Positions 16,532 to 25,023 of a stretch of DNA of 64,000 bases are shown here, one piece after another. Under the pieces are notes generated by a model. That model was given only the letters and a program-made list of their open reading frames with translations. It did no database searches and was not told the DNA's origin. The DNA is from Bacteroidota bacterium. Its GTDB lineage: Bacteria; Bacteroidota; Bacteroidia; Bacteroidales; FEN-979. Position numbers and translations under genes: made by a program. Location: positions 62,001 through 126,000 of the forward strand of contig JAPLDJ010000009.1 in NCBI GenBank assembly GCA_026391805.1. The letters run 5' to 3'. Position 1 is the first letter of the stretch, and every line of letters begins with the position of its first letter.

Positions 16532-18685
16532 TTATTGATCCTTCCCGTTCATCATCTTCTCCAGCATCACTTTTACTGAAGCCGGCTTGAAGAAGCCAAG
16601 GTTTTCAAGTTCTGCGATCCCTTCCATACCTTTCAGTAATTTCGGCTGAATGTTCTTCGCCTGGTCAAGAAGATTCTTTGATTGAACGAAATCCCCGTTC
16701 CTGAAATTCACCACGGCCAGTCCCAGCATGGCATCAAAGTTATTGTTCTCAATTTCCAGGGTTTTCCTGAATTGTTCTTCCGCTCGCTTCATATCGTCCT
16801 TCCCCGAATAGTAATATCCAAGCTTATCATGCAATGCGGCATTTTCAGGATCAATGCGGATGGCCTTAAGGCCATCTGCGATCGCCTGATCCCATTTTGC
16901 CTGTTTTCCGTATGCTATGCTCCGGTTGACATATGCATCTTGAAATTCGGGGTCAAGTTCGATCGCTTTGGAATAATCCGCAATTGCTTTGTCCCATTGC
17001 CCGAGATTTGCATACGTCACTCCCCTGTTCGAGTATCCTTTCAGGTAGTTCGGGTCTATCTGAATTGTTTTTGAAAGATCCCTGACTGCTTTATCATAAA
17101 AGCCAAGTACACCGTATGAAATCCCCCTGCCGGCATAAGCATCCAGGCTGTTTGAATCAATTTCGATGGCTTTTGAGAAATCCTCAACGGCTCCTTCCCA
17201 CTGGCTTTTGTTCTGGTAGGCTACCCCGCGATTATTATAACCCCATACATATTTCGGATCCAGTTCGATCACCCTGTTAAAATCACTGATCGCATCATCC
17301 CATCTTCCGATCGAGGTAAAAGCTATCCCTCGGTTGGAATAGGATTTATAAACTTCTTCGGGATATTTTTCGATGGTGTCGTTCCAAAGGGTGAAGTCGT
17401 TTTCCCAGATCTTGCTCCGGTTAAATGAAACGAAGGTAAAAATGATGCAGATGATGATCAATACTCCGGTCACAAGTTGTTTCAGGTCTTTGTGCTTCAC
17501 GACCAGTTTCTCTGCAGCCCAAACCGCAAGAAAACATAATCCGAAGTAAGGCAGATAGGAAAAACGGTCAGCAAGGAACCCAATCCCACCCGTGAGGATC
17601 TGGGTCTGGAACATCAGGATGATGTTGACCAGGAAAAAGAGGGCGGCGAAAAGCACTGCACGGGTATGTCGGACCGACCGGTAGATCAGGTACCCCAGTA
17701 AAAGAGCCAGAAGAGGACTGAGGTAATGAAGGAGTGACAGCGACTGCCCGGGAGCACTGATAAAAGGATAGATCGCGCTCAGGTTTAACGGAATAAAAAA
17801 CTTCAGGATGTAGGCATCCAGTGCATAGAATCCATAAATGATCTGATCGGTGAACCCGATTTCCGCCGGTGTTCTTAAAATCCCCTGGTTCCGGAAGGCG
17901 ATGATCTGCGCTATTCCAACGATAAGCGACAAAAGAAAGAACGGAATCTTTTCAATAAAAACACGGCTTTTCAACGGTCTTTCCATGAAATAGTCAATGA
18001 TCAGCAGGCTGAACGGTAAAGTAACCGCGGTGATCTTCGAAAATAATGCGATGATGAATAACAGCAGGCTCGTGAGGTACAGGAAGAGTTTGTTCCTGTC
18101 TGAGCTCAGATACTTGAAATAAATGGCAATGGAAGCAAGGCTGAACAGGGCAAAAAGCAGGTCCTTGCGCTCGCTGATCCAGACCACTGATTCGACATGC
18201 ATCGGGTGAACACCGAACAGTGCTGCACCCAGAGCGGCAAACAAGGTGCTCAGCTTTAACTTCTTCAGGATATGGTAAACGAGGGCAACACAGAGCAGGT
18301 GCAGCAACAGGTTGGTCAGATGAAATACAGCGGGATGCAACCCGAAAAGCTTATACTCGATGGCAAAGCTCAACAGCGGCACAGGCACATAGCTGCTTGC
18401 AACAGGTGTTGTGAACATCGCTTTGATCGTGTGCAGGTTGAGGTGCTGGATGATCGGGTTGCTGATAACATAAACAGCATCATCCCACGTCGTAATAAAT
18501 CCGTTTTTCAGGGAAGGAATAAATGAAATGAACGTCAGCGCTAAAATAAGAAGAAGGACAAACCAGGATTTTTCAGTTAACCGGGTTCGCATATTTTCCT
18601 GCACTGGCGGTTGTAAGGTTTTTGAGGTTGTCCGCTGCGGATGTATTGTTTTTTTTTGCTGGGTGGATATCTGCTTTGAAGCCAT
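16532..18685 (-). CDS. TMTC-like membrane glycosyltransferase with C-terminal TPR array
   Basis: 717 residues from ATG 18685; upstream sequence to 18754 is promoter. A basic N-tail is followed by a polytopic half with about ten helices (residues about 35-420), including an early acidic loop (NGFITTWDDAVYV) and GVHPMHVESVVWISERKDLL, seen in TMTC/PMT-like GT-C proteins. The C-terminal half holds about seven TPRs (about 440-690), with units such as YNNRGVAYQNKSQWEGAVED and KGYSNRGVTYANLGQWDKAI. Eukaryotic TMTCs O-mannosylate proteins; the bacterial role is unproven, but transfer of sugars from a lipid carrier on the periplasmic side is likely. Confidence 0.82.
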   Translation of the reverse strand: MASKQISTQQKKTIHPQRTTSKTLQPPVQENMRTRLTEKSWFVLLLILALTFISFIPSLKNGFITTWDDAVYVISNPIIQHLNLHTIKAMFTTPVASSYVPVPLLSFAIEYKLFGLHPAVFHLTNLLLHLLCVALVYHILKKLKLSTLFAALGAALFGVHPMHVESVVWISERKDLLFALFSLASIAIYFKYLSSDRNKLFLYLTSLLLFIIALFSKITAVTLPFSLLIIDYFMERPLKSRVFIEKIPFFLLSLIVGIAQIIAFRNQGILRTPAEIGFTDQIIYGFYALDAYILKFFIPLNLSAIYPFISAPGQSLSLLHYLSPLLALLLGYLIYRSVRHTRAVLFAALFFLVNIILMFQTQILTGGIGFLADRFSYLPYFGLCFLAVWAAEKLVVKHKDLKQLVTGVLIIICIIFTFVSFNRSKIWENDFTLWNDTIEKYPEEVYKSYSNRGIAFTSIGRWDDAISDFNRVIELDPKYVWGYNNRGVAYQNKSQWEGAVEDFSKAIEIDSNSLDAYAGRGISYGVLGFYDKAVRDLSKTIQIDPNYLKGYSNRGVTYANLGQWDKAIADYSKAIELDPEFQDAYVNRSIAYGKQAKWDQAIADGLKAIRIDPENAALHDKLGYYYSGKDDMKRAEEQFRKTLEIENNNFDAMLGLAVVNFRNGDFVQSKNLLDQAKNIQPKLLKGMEGIAELENLGFFKPASVKVMLEKMMNGKDQ

Positions 18686-18722
18686 AAGGTAAATTTCAAA
18701 TCCGGACCAAACTGATTTTTTA

Positions 18723-18730
18723 CAAAAATA
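18723..18730 (-). promoter_or_regulatory. -7 element for the TMTC-like gene
   Basis: CAAAAATA on the plus strand reads TATTTTTG on the minus strand, matching TAnnTTTG, about 38 bases before ATG 18685. Confidence 0.55.
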
Positions 18731-18821
18731 GAATAAAATGATTTGCGATCGCAAACCATGCCCGAGAGCTCCGAAGGAGCCTGATCTGAATTTTTTTTAT
18801 CCTCTCCGCCGATTTCTCCTT

Positions 18822-18829
18822 TATCTTTG
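18822..18829 (+). promoter_or_regulatory. -7 element for the GOLPH3-like gene
   Basis: TATCTTTG matches TAnnTTTG, 60 bases before ATG 18890. A TTTA at 18797-18800 lies 21 bases upstream as a weak -33 candidate. Confidence 0.55.
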
Positions 18830-18889
18830 CAAAATTCTTTGCAATTTTGCATCTGTTAAAGAATAAGAAGCTGAAAACCATTTCCCGTA

Positions 18890-19576
18890 ATGGATAAAAA
18901 CGATAACACGACCGGCTTAAGCTATTTTGAAAAGATCATTCTGCTCGCACTTGATGACAAGGGATGGTTTGGCAGCTCGGAGCACAAGATCAAGTTCGGA
19001 CTTGCTGGAGCGATCCTTTATGAGCTCTTTAAAAACGGCAGGATCGAATTCAGGGAGAATGTGGTCGTGCTGAAAGACCCAACCCCTTGCGGTGATCCGC
19101 TTCTTGACCGTGTACTGGAGCTTTTCCAGCCGGGGAAAAAGCAGCGGAGCATCCGTTCATGGATCCAGCGTATCGTTTATAAAAAGCTGATGCTGCGCAA
19201 GACGATCATCCGGTCGCTCATTGCAAAGAAAATCGTGCGAAAGGAAGAATACAACCTGCTCTGGGTGATGTACCAGTTCAAATACCCGCTGGTAAACCAT
19301 GAGATCAAGCACCAGGTACAGGAAGAGCTTTACCATAAGATCATCAACGATGAAAAGCTTACCGGCGAAGATCTGATGCTGTTTGTCGTGATGGATTCCT
19401 GCAAAATCGTCAGGAAGAACTTCAAACATTTTGAACATCATGCAAAGGTGGCAAGAAAGATCAGGGAGATCCTTCAGTTCGACAAGCCCGGGCTTGAAGA
19501 TGTGAAGCTGCTCAGCGTCATCAACAGTTCCATCCGGAGGGCCATTGCCGCCTCCAACGTTTCCATTCACGCATAA
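18890..19576 (+). CDS. GOLPH3/VPS74 (GPP34) family protein
   Basis: 228 residues, soluble. The N-terminus YFEKIILLALDDKGWFGSSE followed by FGLAGAILYELFKNGRIEF matches the GPP34 fold (L-x-E/D-x-x-LLAL-DD-KG ... AGA-L-EL). In eukaryotes GOLPH3 binds PI4P and Golgi glycosyltransferases; bacterial homologues are uncharacterised. It faces away from the TMTC-like glycosyltransferase gene, which may hint at a shared envelope-glycosylation theme (inference only). Its 3' end overlaps the convergent yhcC-like gene by 10 bases. Confidence 0.85.
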   Translation: MDKNDNTTGLSYFEKIILLALDDKGWFGSSEHKIKFGLAGAILYELFKNGRIEFRENVVVLKDPTPCGDPLLDRVLELFQPGKKQRSIRSWIQRIVYKKLMLRKTIIRSLIAKKIVRKEEYNLLWVMYQFKYPLVNHEIKHQVQEELYHKIINDEKLTGEDLMLFVVMDSCKIVRKNFKHFEHHAKVARKIREILQFDKPGLEDVKLLSVINSSIRRAIAASNVSIHA

Positions 19577-20532
19577 TATTTCCCCTGCCAGGTATCGCGC
19601 TTTTCCAGCTCTGCCTCAATGCGGCGCAGTACTTCGTCATACCGTATCAGTCCCAGGTTTGGGCCTTCCAGGAACCGTGGCGGCATTTCGCTGGTAAACC
19701 GTTCGATCACTATCGCCGGGTTCAGCTTTTCAATAAAGCGTATGATGAAATCGATATAGTTTTCAAGTGTGAAAGAATGACAATCCTTCGGTTTTTCGAT
19801 GAACTCTTTTGCCATCCTTGTTCCTTTGACAATCTGCAGCTGGTGAAACTTAACGGAGTCGAGCGGAAGCGTCGATATCTTCTCTCCTGTCCGGAACATC
19901 TCGTCAATATCTTCACCGGGCAGGCCAAAAATATAATGCGCCCCGGTATGGATCCCGTAATCATGGGTCTTCCGGATCATCGCTTCGGCCACCTCTGCCG
20001 AATGTCCCCGGTTGATCCTTTCGAGGGTGGCATTGCAGTGGGTTTCCACTCCATATTCCACTTGGATGTACCATTTTTCCGCAAGCCGTGACAGGTATTC
20101 CAGCTTCTCCTCATCGACGCAATCGGGACGGGTACCGATGACAAGCCCGGCAACATCCGGGAACGACAACGCCTCCTCAAATTTTTCCTTAAGCACGTGC
20201 AGCGGTGCGTATGTATTGGAGAAAGGCTGAAAATAGACCAGGAATCGCTTTGCCCTCCGGTAACGCCTTGCATGGAATTCAATCCCCTCTTCAATCTGCT
20301 GACGAATCGGCTTTATGGGATCGCAATAGGAAGGGTTGAACGCATTGTTGTTGCAGTAGGTGCATCCGCCGCTGCCTTTCGACCCGTCACGGTTAGGACA
20401 TGTAAACCCGGCATCCACCGCCACCTTCTGGATCCTCCCGCCGAATAACTTTTTGATGTACTCGGAATAGGAGTTGTATCTGCGGGAGTGACCCCACGGG
20501 AAAGTTGAAGATGGAGGATCGAGAATGGACAT
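19567..20532 (-). CDS. TIGR01212 family radical SAM protein (YhcC-like)
   Basis: 321 residues from ATG 20532. The cysteine motif CPNRDGSKGSGGCTYC and following NNNAFNP are diagnostic of TIGR01212/YhcC, as are VGTRPDCV, VEYGVETHCNATLERINRGH and HYIFGLPGE. E. coli YhcC is implicated in an undefined radical reaction; the substrate is unknown. The first ~10 codons (MSILDPPSSTF) are encoded by a TCGATCCTCCATCTTC word resembling the intergenic repeats, so the native start may be internal (no good alternative ATG is seen). It converges with the GPP34 gene. Confidence 0.9.
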   Translation of the reverse strand: MSILDPPSSTFPWGHSRRYNSYSEYIKKLFGGRIQKVAVDAGFTCPNRDGSKGSGGCTYCNNNAFNPSYCDPIKPIRQQIEEGIEFHARRYRRAKRFLVYFQPFSNTYAPLHVLKEKFEEALSFPDVAGLVIGTRPDCVDEEKLEYLSRLAEKWYIQVEYGVETHCNATLERINRGHSAEVAEAMIRKTHDYGIHTGAHYIFGLPGEDIDEMFRTGEKISTLPLDSVKFHQLQIVKGTRMAKEFIEKPKDCHSFTLENYIDFIIRFIEKLNPAIVIERFTSEMPPRFLEGPNLGLIRYDEVLRRIEAELEKRDTWQGKYYA

Positions 20533-20660
20533 GGTTAAAAAATCACAAAGTGACAAAGTGACAAAGTAACAGAGTCACAGAGTAATTAGGCTATCAACTC
20601 GTCAGCTCGTCAGCTCGCCAACTCACCAGTTCACCAGTTCACCAAATCACCAGTTATGAG
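20533..20660. repeat. Block of intergenic repeat words
   Basis: ACAAAGTGACAAAGTGACAA...AACAGAGTCACAGAGT (20538-20585), then CTCGTCAGCTCGTCAGCTCG and CACCAGTTCACCAGTTCACC (20595-20660). Related copies are at 650-690, 610-637 and 29634-29656. Confidence 0.85.
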
Positions 20661-22328
20661 CTAGCTCGTCGTCGCCCGTTCCAGCCGCTTCAGGATCGAG
20701 AACATGATGATGGCAGAAATCACAGTAACCGCTACAAGCAGCATAAAGAACTGCCACAGTTCCCACTTATCCCAGAACGGACCAATAAACCCCGCCAGGA
20801 GGTTCCCAATGGCCGTAGCGCTGAACCATCCGCCCTGTGCGAGTCCTTTGTGCTGCGGGGGTGCGACCTTCGAAACAAACGATATCCCGATGGGACTCAG
20901 AAACAATTCAGCCACTGTGAGGGTCAGATAGGTGCCGATGAGCCAGTAAGGCGAACGAAGCGTCTCCGAAACCCCGCCCTGTATCTTAAGGTCGGCAGGA
21001 CTGATCAATCCCCTTGAGGCGATGACCATGATCAGGAACCCGATGGCAGTGATCAGCATCCCGATACCGATCTTCACTGGAGACGAAGGCTCTTTGCCGT
21101 GTTTCCTCATGTAAGAAAAGATCCCGATGACGACGGGTGTAAGAAATACAATAAAGATGGGATTAAATTGCTGAAATTTCTCAGGAGAGATGGGATTCCC
21201 TTCGTCGGTCAGCTCCCTGAAGAAATAGACAAAGACGGCAGCAGCTGCAACGGCAGCGATGCCTCCGAACATCCGGTTGTTGCGGGAAGAACCCTTTGCA
21301 AAAACGATAAACAAACCAAGGATGACAATGAGTGCCGGCAGGAATGTGGAAATATTGAAGATGACCGCCGTACTTTTTGCCACGGATGCCACGGTATAGT
21401 CACGGGCAAAAATAGTCAGCGTGAATCCGTTCTGGTGGAACGCCATCCAGAAGAACAATACCACAAAGAAAACCAGGCCCAGCGCCACGAGGCGGTCTTT
21501 TACCTGCGATCTGGTCAAATCTACAATCTGAGACCCAAACTCAGCCTTCTTCTGTTTGTGGGTCACATCTGCAGTTTTATAATATTTTCTGAATAAAATG
21601 AAGATCAGCAAAGATGCGATCATGCTTACTGCAGCAACAGCAAATCCGGCGTTATAAGCGCCGCTGATGGCATCTATATACTGGTGACTAAAATCGGCGA
21701 GGGAGGTAAAATGTGCATTTACCTGGGTCCTGGAAAGTGCCTCCAGCTGCTCCGTGTTGGTCAGCGTCCCGTTCAGGCACTTGTGGGCGAGGTCAGGTAT
21801 TGAAGCATTGTAAGAAAATCCTTTCATGCCCATGATCCATTTCCTCATGGCTTCAGCAGCGCTGGGGGCAAAAAATGCCCCGATGTTGATCCCCATATAG
21901 AAGACATTAAATGCCGAATCGCGGAGACTGGAATATTTTGGGTCATCGTACATATTTCCTACCAGTGCCTGCAGGTTTCCTTTGAAGAACCCTGTTCCCA
22001 GCGAGATCACGGCAAGGGCGACATAGATAAAGATCTCCCCGGTTCCCGGCATGGCCAGCAAAGCATACCCGCAGAACATAACGATAATCCCGAGCAGGAT
22101 GGTCTTTCCGTAACCAAGAACATTATCGGCTATATACCCGCCAAACAACGGAAGGAAATAGATTCCGAAGAGAAATGTGCCATAGACATGGCCGGCCTGG
22201 GTAGCGGTCCATCCGAATTTTGACTGGAGGTACAACAGGAAAATGGCAAGCATGGTATAGTAGCCAAACCGCTCTCCCATGTTCGCAAAAAATGCAACGA
22301 AAAGTCCTTTGGGGTGTCCTTTGAACAT
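20661..22328 (-). CDS. POT family proton-dependent oligopeptide transporter (peptide MFS)
   Basis: I set the start at ATG 22328 (MFKGHPKGLFVAFFANMGERFGYY); the open frame extends further up but through the promoter. 555 residues and about 14 membrane helices. POT/PTR2 marks: the helix-1 ExxERFxYY-type motif NMGERFGYYTM, GGYIADNVLGYGKTILLG, and NVFYMGINIGAFFAP. It imports di- and tripeptides with protons across the inner membrane. A central loop of about 70 residues (KWIMGMKGF to YIDAISGAYNAG) between helices is longer than the family norm. Confidence 0.93.
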   Translation of the reverse strand: MFKGHPKGLFVAFFANMGERFGYYTMLAIFLLYLQSKFGWTATQAGHVYGTFLFGIYFLPLFGGYIADNVLGYGKTILLGIIVMFCGYALLAMPGTGEIFIYVALAVISLGTGFFKGNLQALVGNMYDDPKYSSLRDSAFNVFYMGINIGAFFAPSAAEAMRKWIMGMKGFSYNASIPDLAHKCLNGTLTNTEQLEALSRTQVNAHFTSLADFSHQYIDAISGAYNAGFAVAAVSMIASLLIFILFRKYYKTADVTHKQKKAEFGSQIVDLTRSQVKDRLVALGLVFFVVLFFWMAFHQNGFTLTIFARDYTVASVAKSTAVIFNISTFLPALIVILGLFIVFAKGSSRNNRMFGGIAAVAAAAVFVYFFRELTDEGNPISPEKFQQFNPIFIVFLTPVVIGIFSYMRKHGKEPSSPVKIGIGMLITAIGFLIMVIASRGLISPADLKIQGGVSETLRSPYWLIGTYLTLTVAELFLSPIGISFVSKVAPPQHKGLAQGGWFSATAIGNLLAGFIGPFWDKWELWQFFMLLVAVTVISAIIMFSILKRLERATTS

Positions 22329-22372
22329 AAGCTTATGTTTTAGTGATGAATAAATCCGGATAATGATCGTTG

Positions 22373-22380
22373 CAAAAATA
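22373..22380 (-). promoter_or_regulatory. -7 element for the POT transporter gene
   Basis: CAAAAATA on plus is TATTTTTG on minus, 45 bases before ATG 22328. The divergent sigma-factor gene starts at 22438, so about 60 bases hold both promoters; TATCTTGG at 22391-22398 is a weak plus-strand candidate. Confidence 0.5.
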
Positions 22381-22437
22381 AACAAATTTGTATCTTGGCT
22401 GTAATAGATTTGCCTTTTCATCGTCTTCCTCTTGTTT

Positions 22438-22953
22438 ATGGAGCTCCGCGAATTTAAAATACAGGTCATCCCTTTGAAAGACAAGCTTTACAGGCTTGCA
22501 AAGCGGCTGCTTGAAGACGCGGATGAGGCGCAGGATATCGTTCAGGAGGTCTTTATCAAACTGTGGAACCGGAGGGATAAGCTGGATGAATACCGGAGTG
22601 TGGAAGCGCTGGCGGTAGTGACAACACGGAATATGTGCCTTGACAAACTGAAAGCAAAAAAATATCCGGTGGAAAGGATCGATGAACTGAGATCCGATCC
22701 CGCGGAGCCGGCAACAGAATCTGCAGTGGATATTGAGGAACTTTCAGGGCGGATACGGCAGATTATACAGACCCTTCCGGAACAGATGAAGACGATCATG
22801 CAGCTGCGCGACATTGAAGGCTACGATTATGAAGAGATCGCAGGAATCATGGAGATGAATGAAAATGCGGTACGGGTCAACCTGTCGAGGGCACGTAAAA
22901 AAGTAAGGGAAATCCTGATAAAAAATAAATTGTATGAATTTCACAGAAATTGA
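22438..22953 (+). CDS. ECF-type RNA polymerase sigma factor
   Basis: 171 residues from ATG 22438 (an in-frame TTG lies at 22432). Sigma region 2 reads EDADEAQDIVQEVFIKLWNR and region 4 reads LPEQMKTIMQLRDIEGYDYE followed by EIAGIM and NAVRVNLSRARKKVRE. Regions 1.1 and 3 are absent, as in the ECF class. The 3' end overlaps the next gene by 20 bases, a usual arrangement for sigma and anti-sigma. Confidence 0.94.
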   Translation: MELREFKIQVIPLKDKLYRLAKRLLEDADEAQDIVQEVFIKLWNRRDKLDEYRSVEALAVVTTRNMCLDKLKAKKYPVERIDELRSDPAEPATESAVDIEELSGRIRQIIQTLPEQMKTIMQLRDIEGYDYEEIAGIMEMNENAVRVNLSRARKKVREILIKNKLYEFHRN

Positions 22954-23512
22954 GCAACTGATCGGAAAGTTCTACGAAGGGGCTACCACCCCGGAGGAAG
23001 AACGGCAGCTCCGGGAATTTTTCTCGCAGGAGGAGATCCCGCCGCACCTTGCCGTTCATGCCGGTCTGTTCCGTTTTTATGAAGAATCGGAAAAAGAGAC
23101 GATCCCGGATCCCGGTTTTGAAGACAAACTGCTCGCACGCCTCGGGGAAACACCGGTTATACCGCTCTATTCCCGGAGAAAGCAGTTCGTTTACCTCGCC
23201 GGCATGGCTGCTGCATTCCTGCTGCTGGTCGGCCTTTTCTTTACCTTCCGGAATGATGTTCTGCGGCATTCATACAGCGATAAAGAGGCTGCAGCAGCTT
23301 ACATGAATGCTCAGAAGGCATTGCTCCTGCTTTCTTCCAACCTGAATACAGGCCTCGACCAGGTGCAGCGGCTGGATAATTTCCAGCACGGCCTCGATCA
23401 TGCAGCAAAGTTGCAGAACTTCCAGAAAGGCCTTGACAATATGAACAAACTCTCGAAATTCTACCAGTATCAACCCTTCATTATTAACCCGGACGGAAAA
23501 ACCCGTCCATAA
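22934..23512 (+). CDS. Single-pass membrane protein, probable anti-sigma partner
   Basis: 192 residues. The cytoplasmic N-terminus has a short helical acidic motif (IEQLIGKFYEGATTPEEERQ) seen in Bacteroidota anti-sigma-type proteins. One membrane helix (about 85-105, FVYLAGMAAAFLLLVGLFF) is followed by a periplasmic helical tail with related units LDQVQRLDNFQHGLD, AAKLQNFQKGLD and MNKLSKFYQ. No zinc-finger anti-sigma motif is present. Overlap with the sigma gene and this topology support regulation of that sigma factor. Confidence 0.75.
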   Translation: MNFTEIEQLIGKFYEGATTPEEERQLREFFSQEEIPPHLAVHAGLFRFYEESEKETIPDPGFEDKLLARLGETPVIPLYSRRKQFVYLAGMAAAFLLLVGLFFTFRNDVLRHSYSDKEAAAAYMNAQKALLLLSSNLNTGLDQVQRLDNFQHGLDHAAKLQNFQKGLDNMNKLSKFYQYQPFIINPDGKTRP

Positions 23513-23527
23513 ATCCCTTAAAATAAA

Positions 23528-24082
23528 ATGAAAACCCTGAAATTAACATTCGCCATTGGGGCATTTCTCCTTCTTTCGGCCGCTGCAAATGCCCAGAGTC
23601 CGTTCGACAAATTCTACGAGAAATACAGCACCCAGGAGGGATATACAGCCGTGAACATTACCAAGGAACTTTTCCAGATGTTCGCCAGCATGAATCCCGA
23701 CAAAAACGACACCAGCGCCCAGGAAATGAAAAAGGTGATGGACCAGTTAAACGGTATGAAGGTGCTGAGTTGCAAACCCGACTCACTGAAACCCGGCAAG
23801 GCAACCATCTTCTATAACGAAGCCGTTGCCATTTTTAACAACTCTGCCTATAAGGAACTGATGACCATCAACGCAGACGGCAGCAATGTCCGTTTCCTCA
23901 CCAGGCAGGGCGGAAACGGCAAGATCTCCGAGATGGTCATGATGGCACAAGGCAAGGATGAAATGGTGATCCTTAGCCTGACCGGTACCATTGATCTTTC
24001 AACGATCTCGAAGATCTCCAAAAACATGAACATCCAGGGGATGGAGCATCTCAAGGACATGAAAGAAAGTCATAAAAAATAA
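23528..24082 (+). CDS. DUF4252 domain-containing secreted protein
   Basis: 184 residues with signal peptide MKTLKLTFAIGAFLLLSAAANAQ. The mature part (FDKFYEKYSTQEGYTAVNITKELF) and the later MVMMAQGKDEMVILSLTGTIDLSTISKISK segment match DUF4252, a family usually encoded next to an ECF sigma/anti-sigma pair in Bacteroidota. Probably the output or an accessory of that envelope-stress unit; molecular function unknown. It ends 7 bases from the convergent methyltransferase gene. Confidence 0.88.
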   Translation: MKTLKLTFAIGAFLLLSAAANAQSPFDKFYEKYSTQEGYTAVNITKELFQMFASMNPDKNDTSAQEMKKVMDQLNGMKVLSCKPDSLKPGKATIFYNEAVAIFNNSAYKELMTINADGSNVRFLTRQGGNGKISEMVMMAQGKDEMVILSLTGTIDLSTISKISKNMNIQGMEHLKDMKESHKK

Positions 24083-24089
24083 GGAGCGG

Positions 24090-24941
24090 TCAGGTCAGCC
24101 CGAAGGAGGTGTTGGTTCCTGAAAGACGGTCCGCCACTTCACGCACTTCAGCCTCTTTCCGGAACTCCACCATCAGGTGCTTGTCGGTAAGGATGCGCGG
24201 GCTGATCGCCAGCTTATAAACCTCACGATAGGTCTTCACTTTCTCAGGATCTCCGGAAGCACGGGCTTTCCGGAGATTTTTTTTGAGCGCCAGCCAGTTC
24301 ATCAGCAGGATCCATGGATAGAGGAAAGGAAAGAGAAACAGGCAGGTGGAGCTGTTGCGGGTTGCATGGACCTTTTCGATCCGGAAGCCCGAAAGCTTCG
24401 CCAGCAAACGTAACCGGATGATCCCCGTCAGGAAAATATGTCCGAAATAGATCCTGCCGGTATCGTTTTCCGCCTTCATCCAGATGCTGTCCTTTTCATT
24501 GGGCGGCATGAAGCTCAGGAAACGTTCACTTTCTGAAAAAAGGTAACTCAGCTTTGCACGGAGGTTTGAATAGTTCGGTGTGGTTACCAGCAGGGTTCCC
24601 TCTTTTGCTAGTACACGGTTGAACTCTTTCAGCACCTTCAGCTGATCATTGAAATGTTCCATCCCTTCCTGGCAGATCACTGCATTGGCAAATGCATCAG
24701 GAACGGGAAGACCATTCTCGGCATCGGCCTGCACACACTGAATTCCTTCCTGCGTGAAATACTCCGGGAAGAGATCGAACGGGAAAGGAACCGCCCCGAT
24801 ATCACGAATGATGGCAGAGGTAATACCGTTCCCGGCAGGAAAATCGATCACCTTTTTACCACTGAACCTTTCCCTGTTTTCCAGCAGGAATTGTTTTACG
24901 TGATACTTGATGCTCCCGGGATCGTCTTCATATTTCATCAT
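24090..24941 (-). CDS. Class I SAM-dependent methyltransferase
   Basis: 283 residues. The Rossmann motif I is unusual (KKVIDFPAGNGITSAIIRD, with FPAGNG replacing the common G-x-G-x-G), then motif II acid, CVQADAENGLPVPD, ICQEGMEHFND and the post-II motif LLVTTPNYSNLRAKLSYLF. The pattern fits Methyltransf_11/12 type enzymes of envelope or glycan biosynthesis. A hydrophobic stretch (about 212-230, CLFLFPFLYPWILLMNWLAL) suggests membrane association. Substrate unknown. ATG 24938 is an alternative start. Confidence 0.85.
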   Translation of the reverse strand: MMKYEDDPGSIKYHVKQFLLENRERFSGKKVIDFPAGNGITSAIIRDIGAVPFPFDLFPEYFTQEGIQCVQADAENGLPVPDAFANAVICQEGMEHFNDQLKVLKEFNRVLAKEGTLLVTTPNYSNLRAKLSYLFSESERFLSFMPPNEKDSIWMKAENDTGRIYFGHIFLTGIIRLRLLAKLSGFRIEKVHATRNSSTCLFLFPFLYPWILLMNWLALKKNLRKARASGDPEKVKTYREVYKLAISPRILTDKHLMVEFRKEAEVREVADRLSGTNTSFGLT

Positions 24942-24992
24942 CGCATGGATTGATCTTCAAAAATAACGATTTTATTTAAACCTGGAAATCGC

Positions 24993-25000
24993 TATATTTG
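24993..25000 (+). promoter_or_regulatory. -7 element for the 25024 gene
   Basis: TATATTTG matches TAnnTTTG, 23 bases before ATG 25024. Confidence 0.65.
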
Positions 25001-25023
25001 TATAGATTCATAAACCGAAGATC

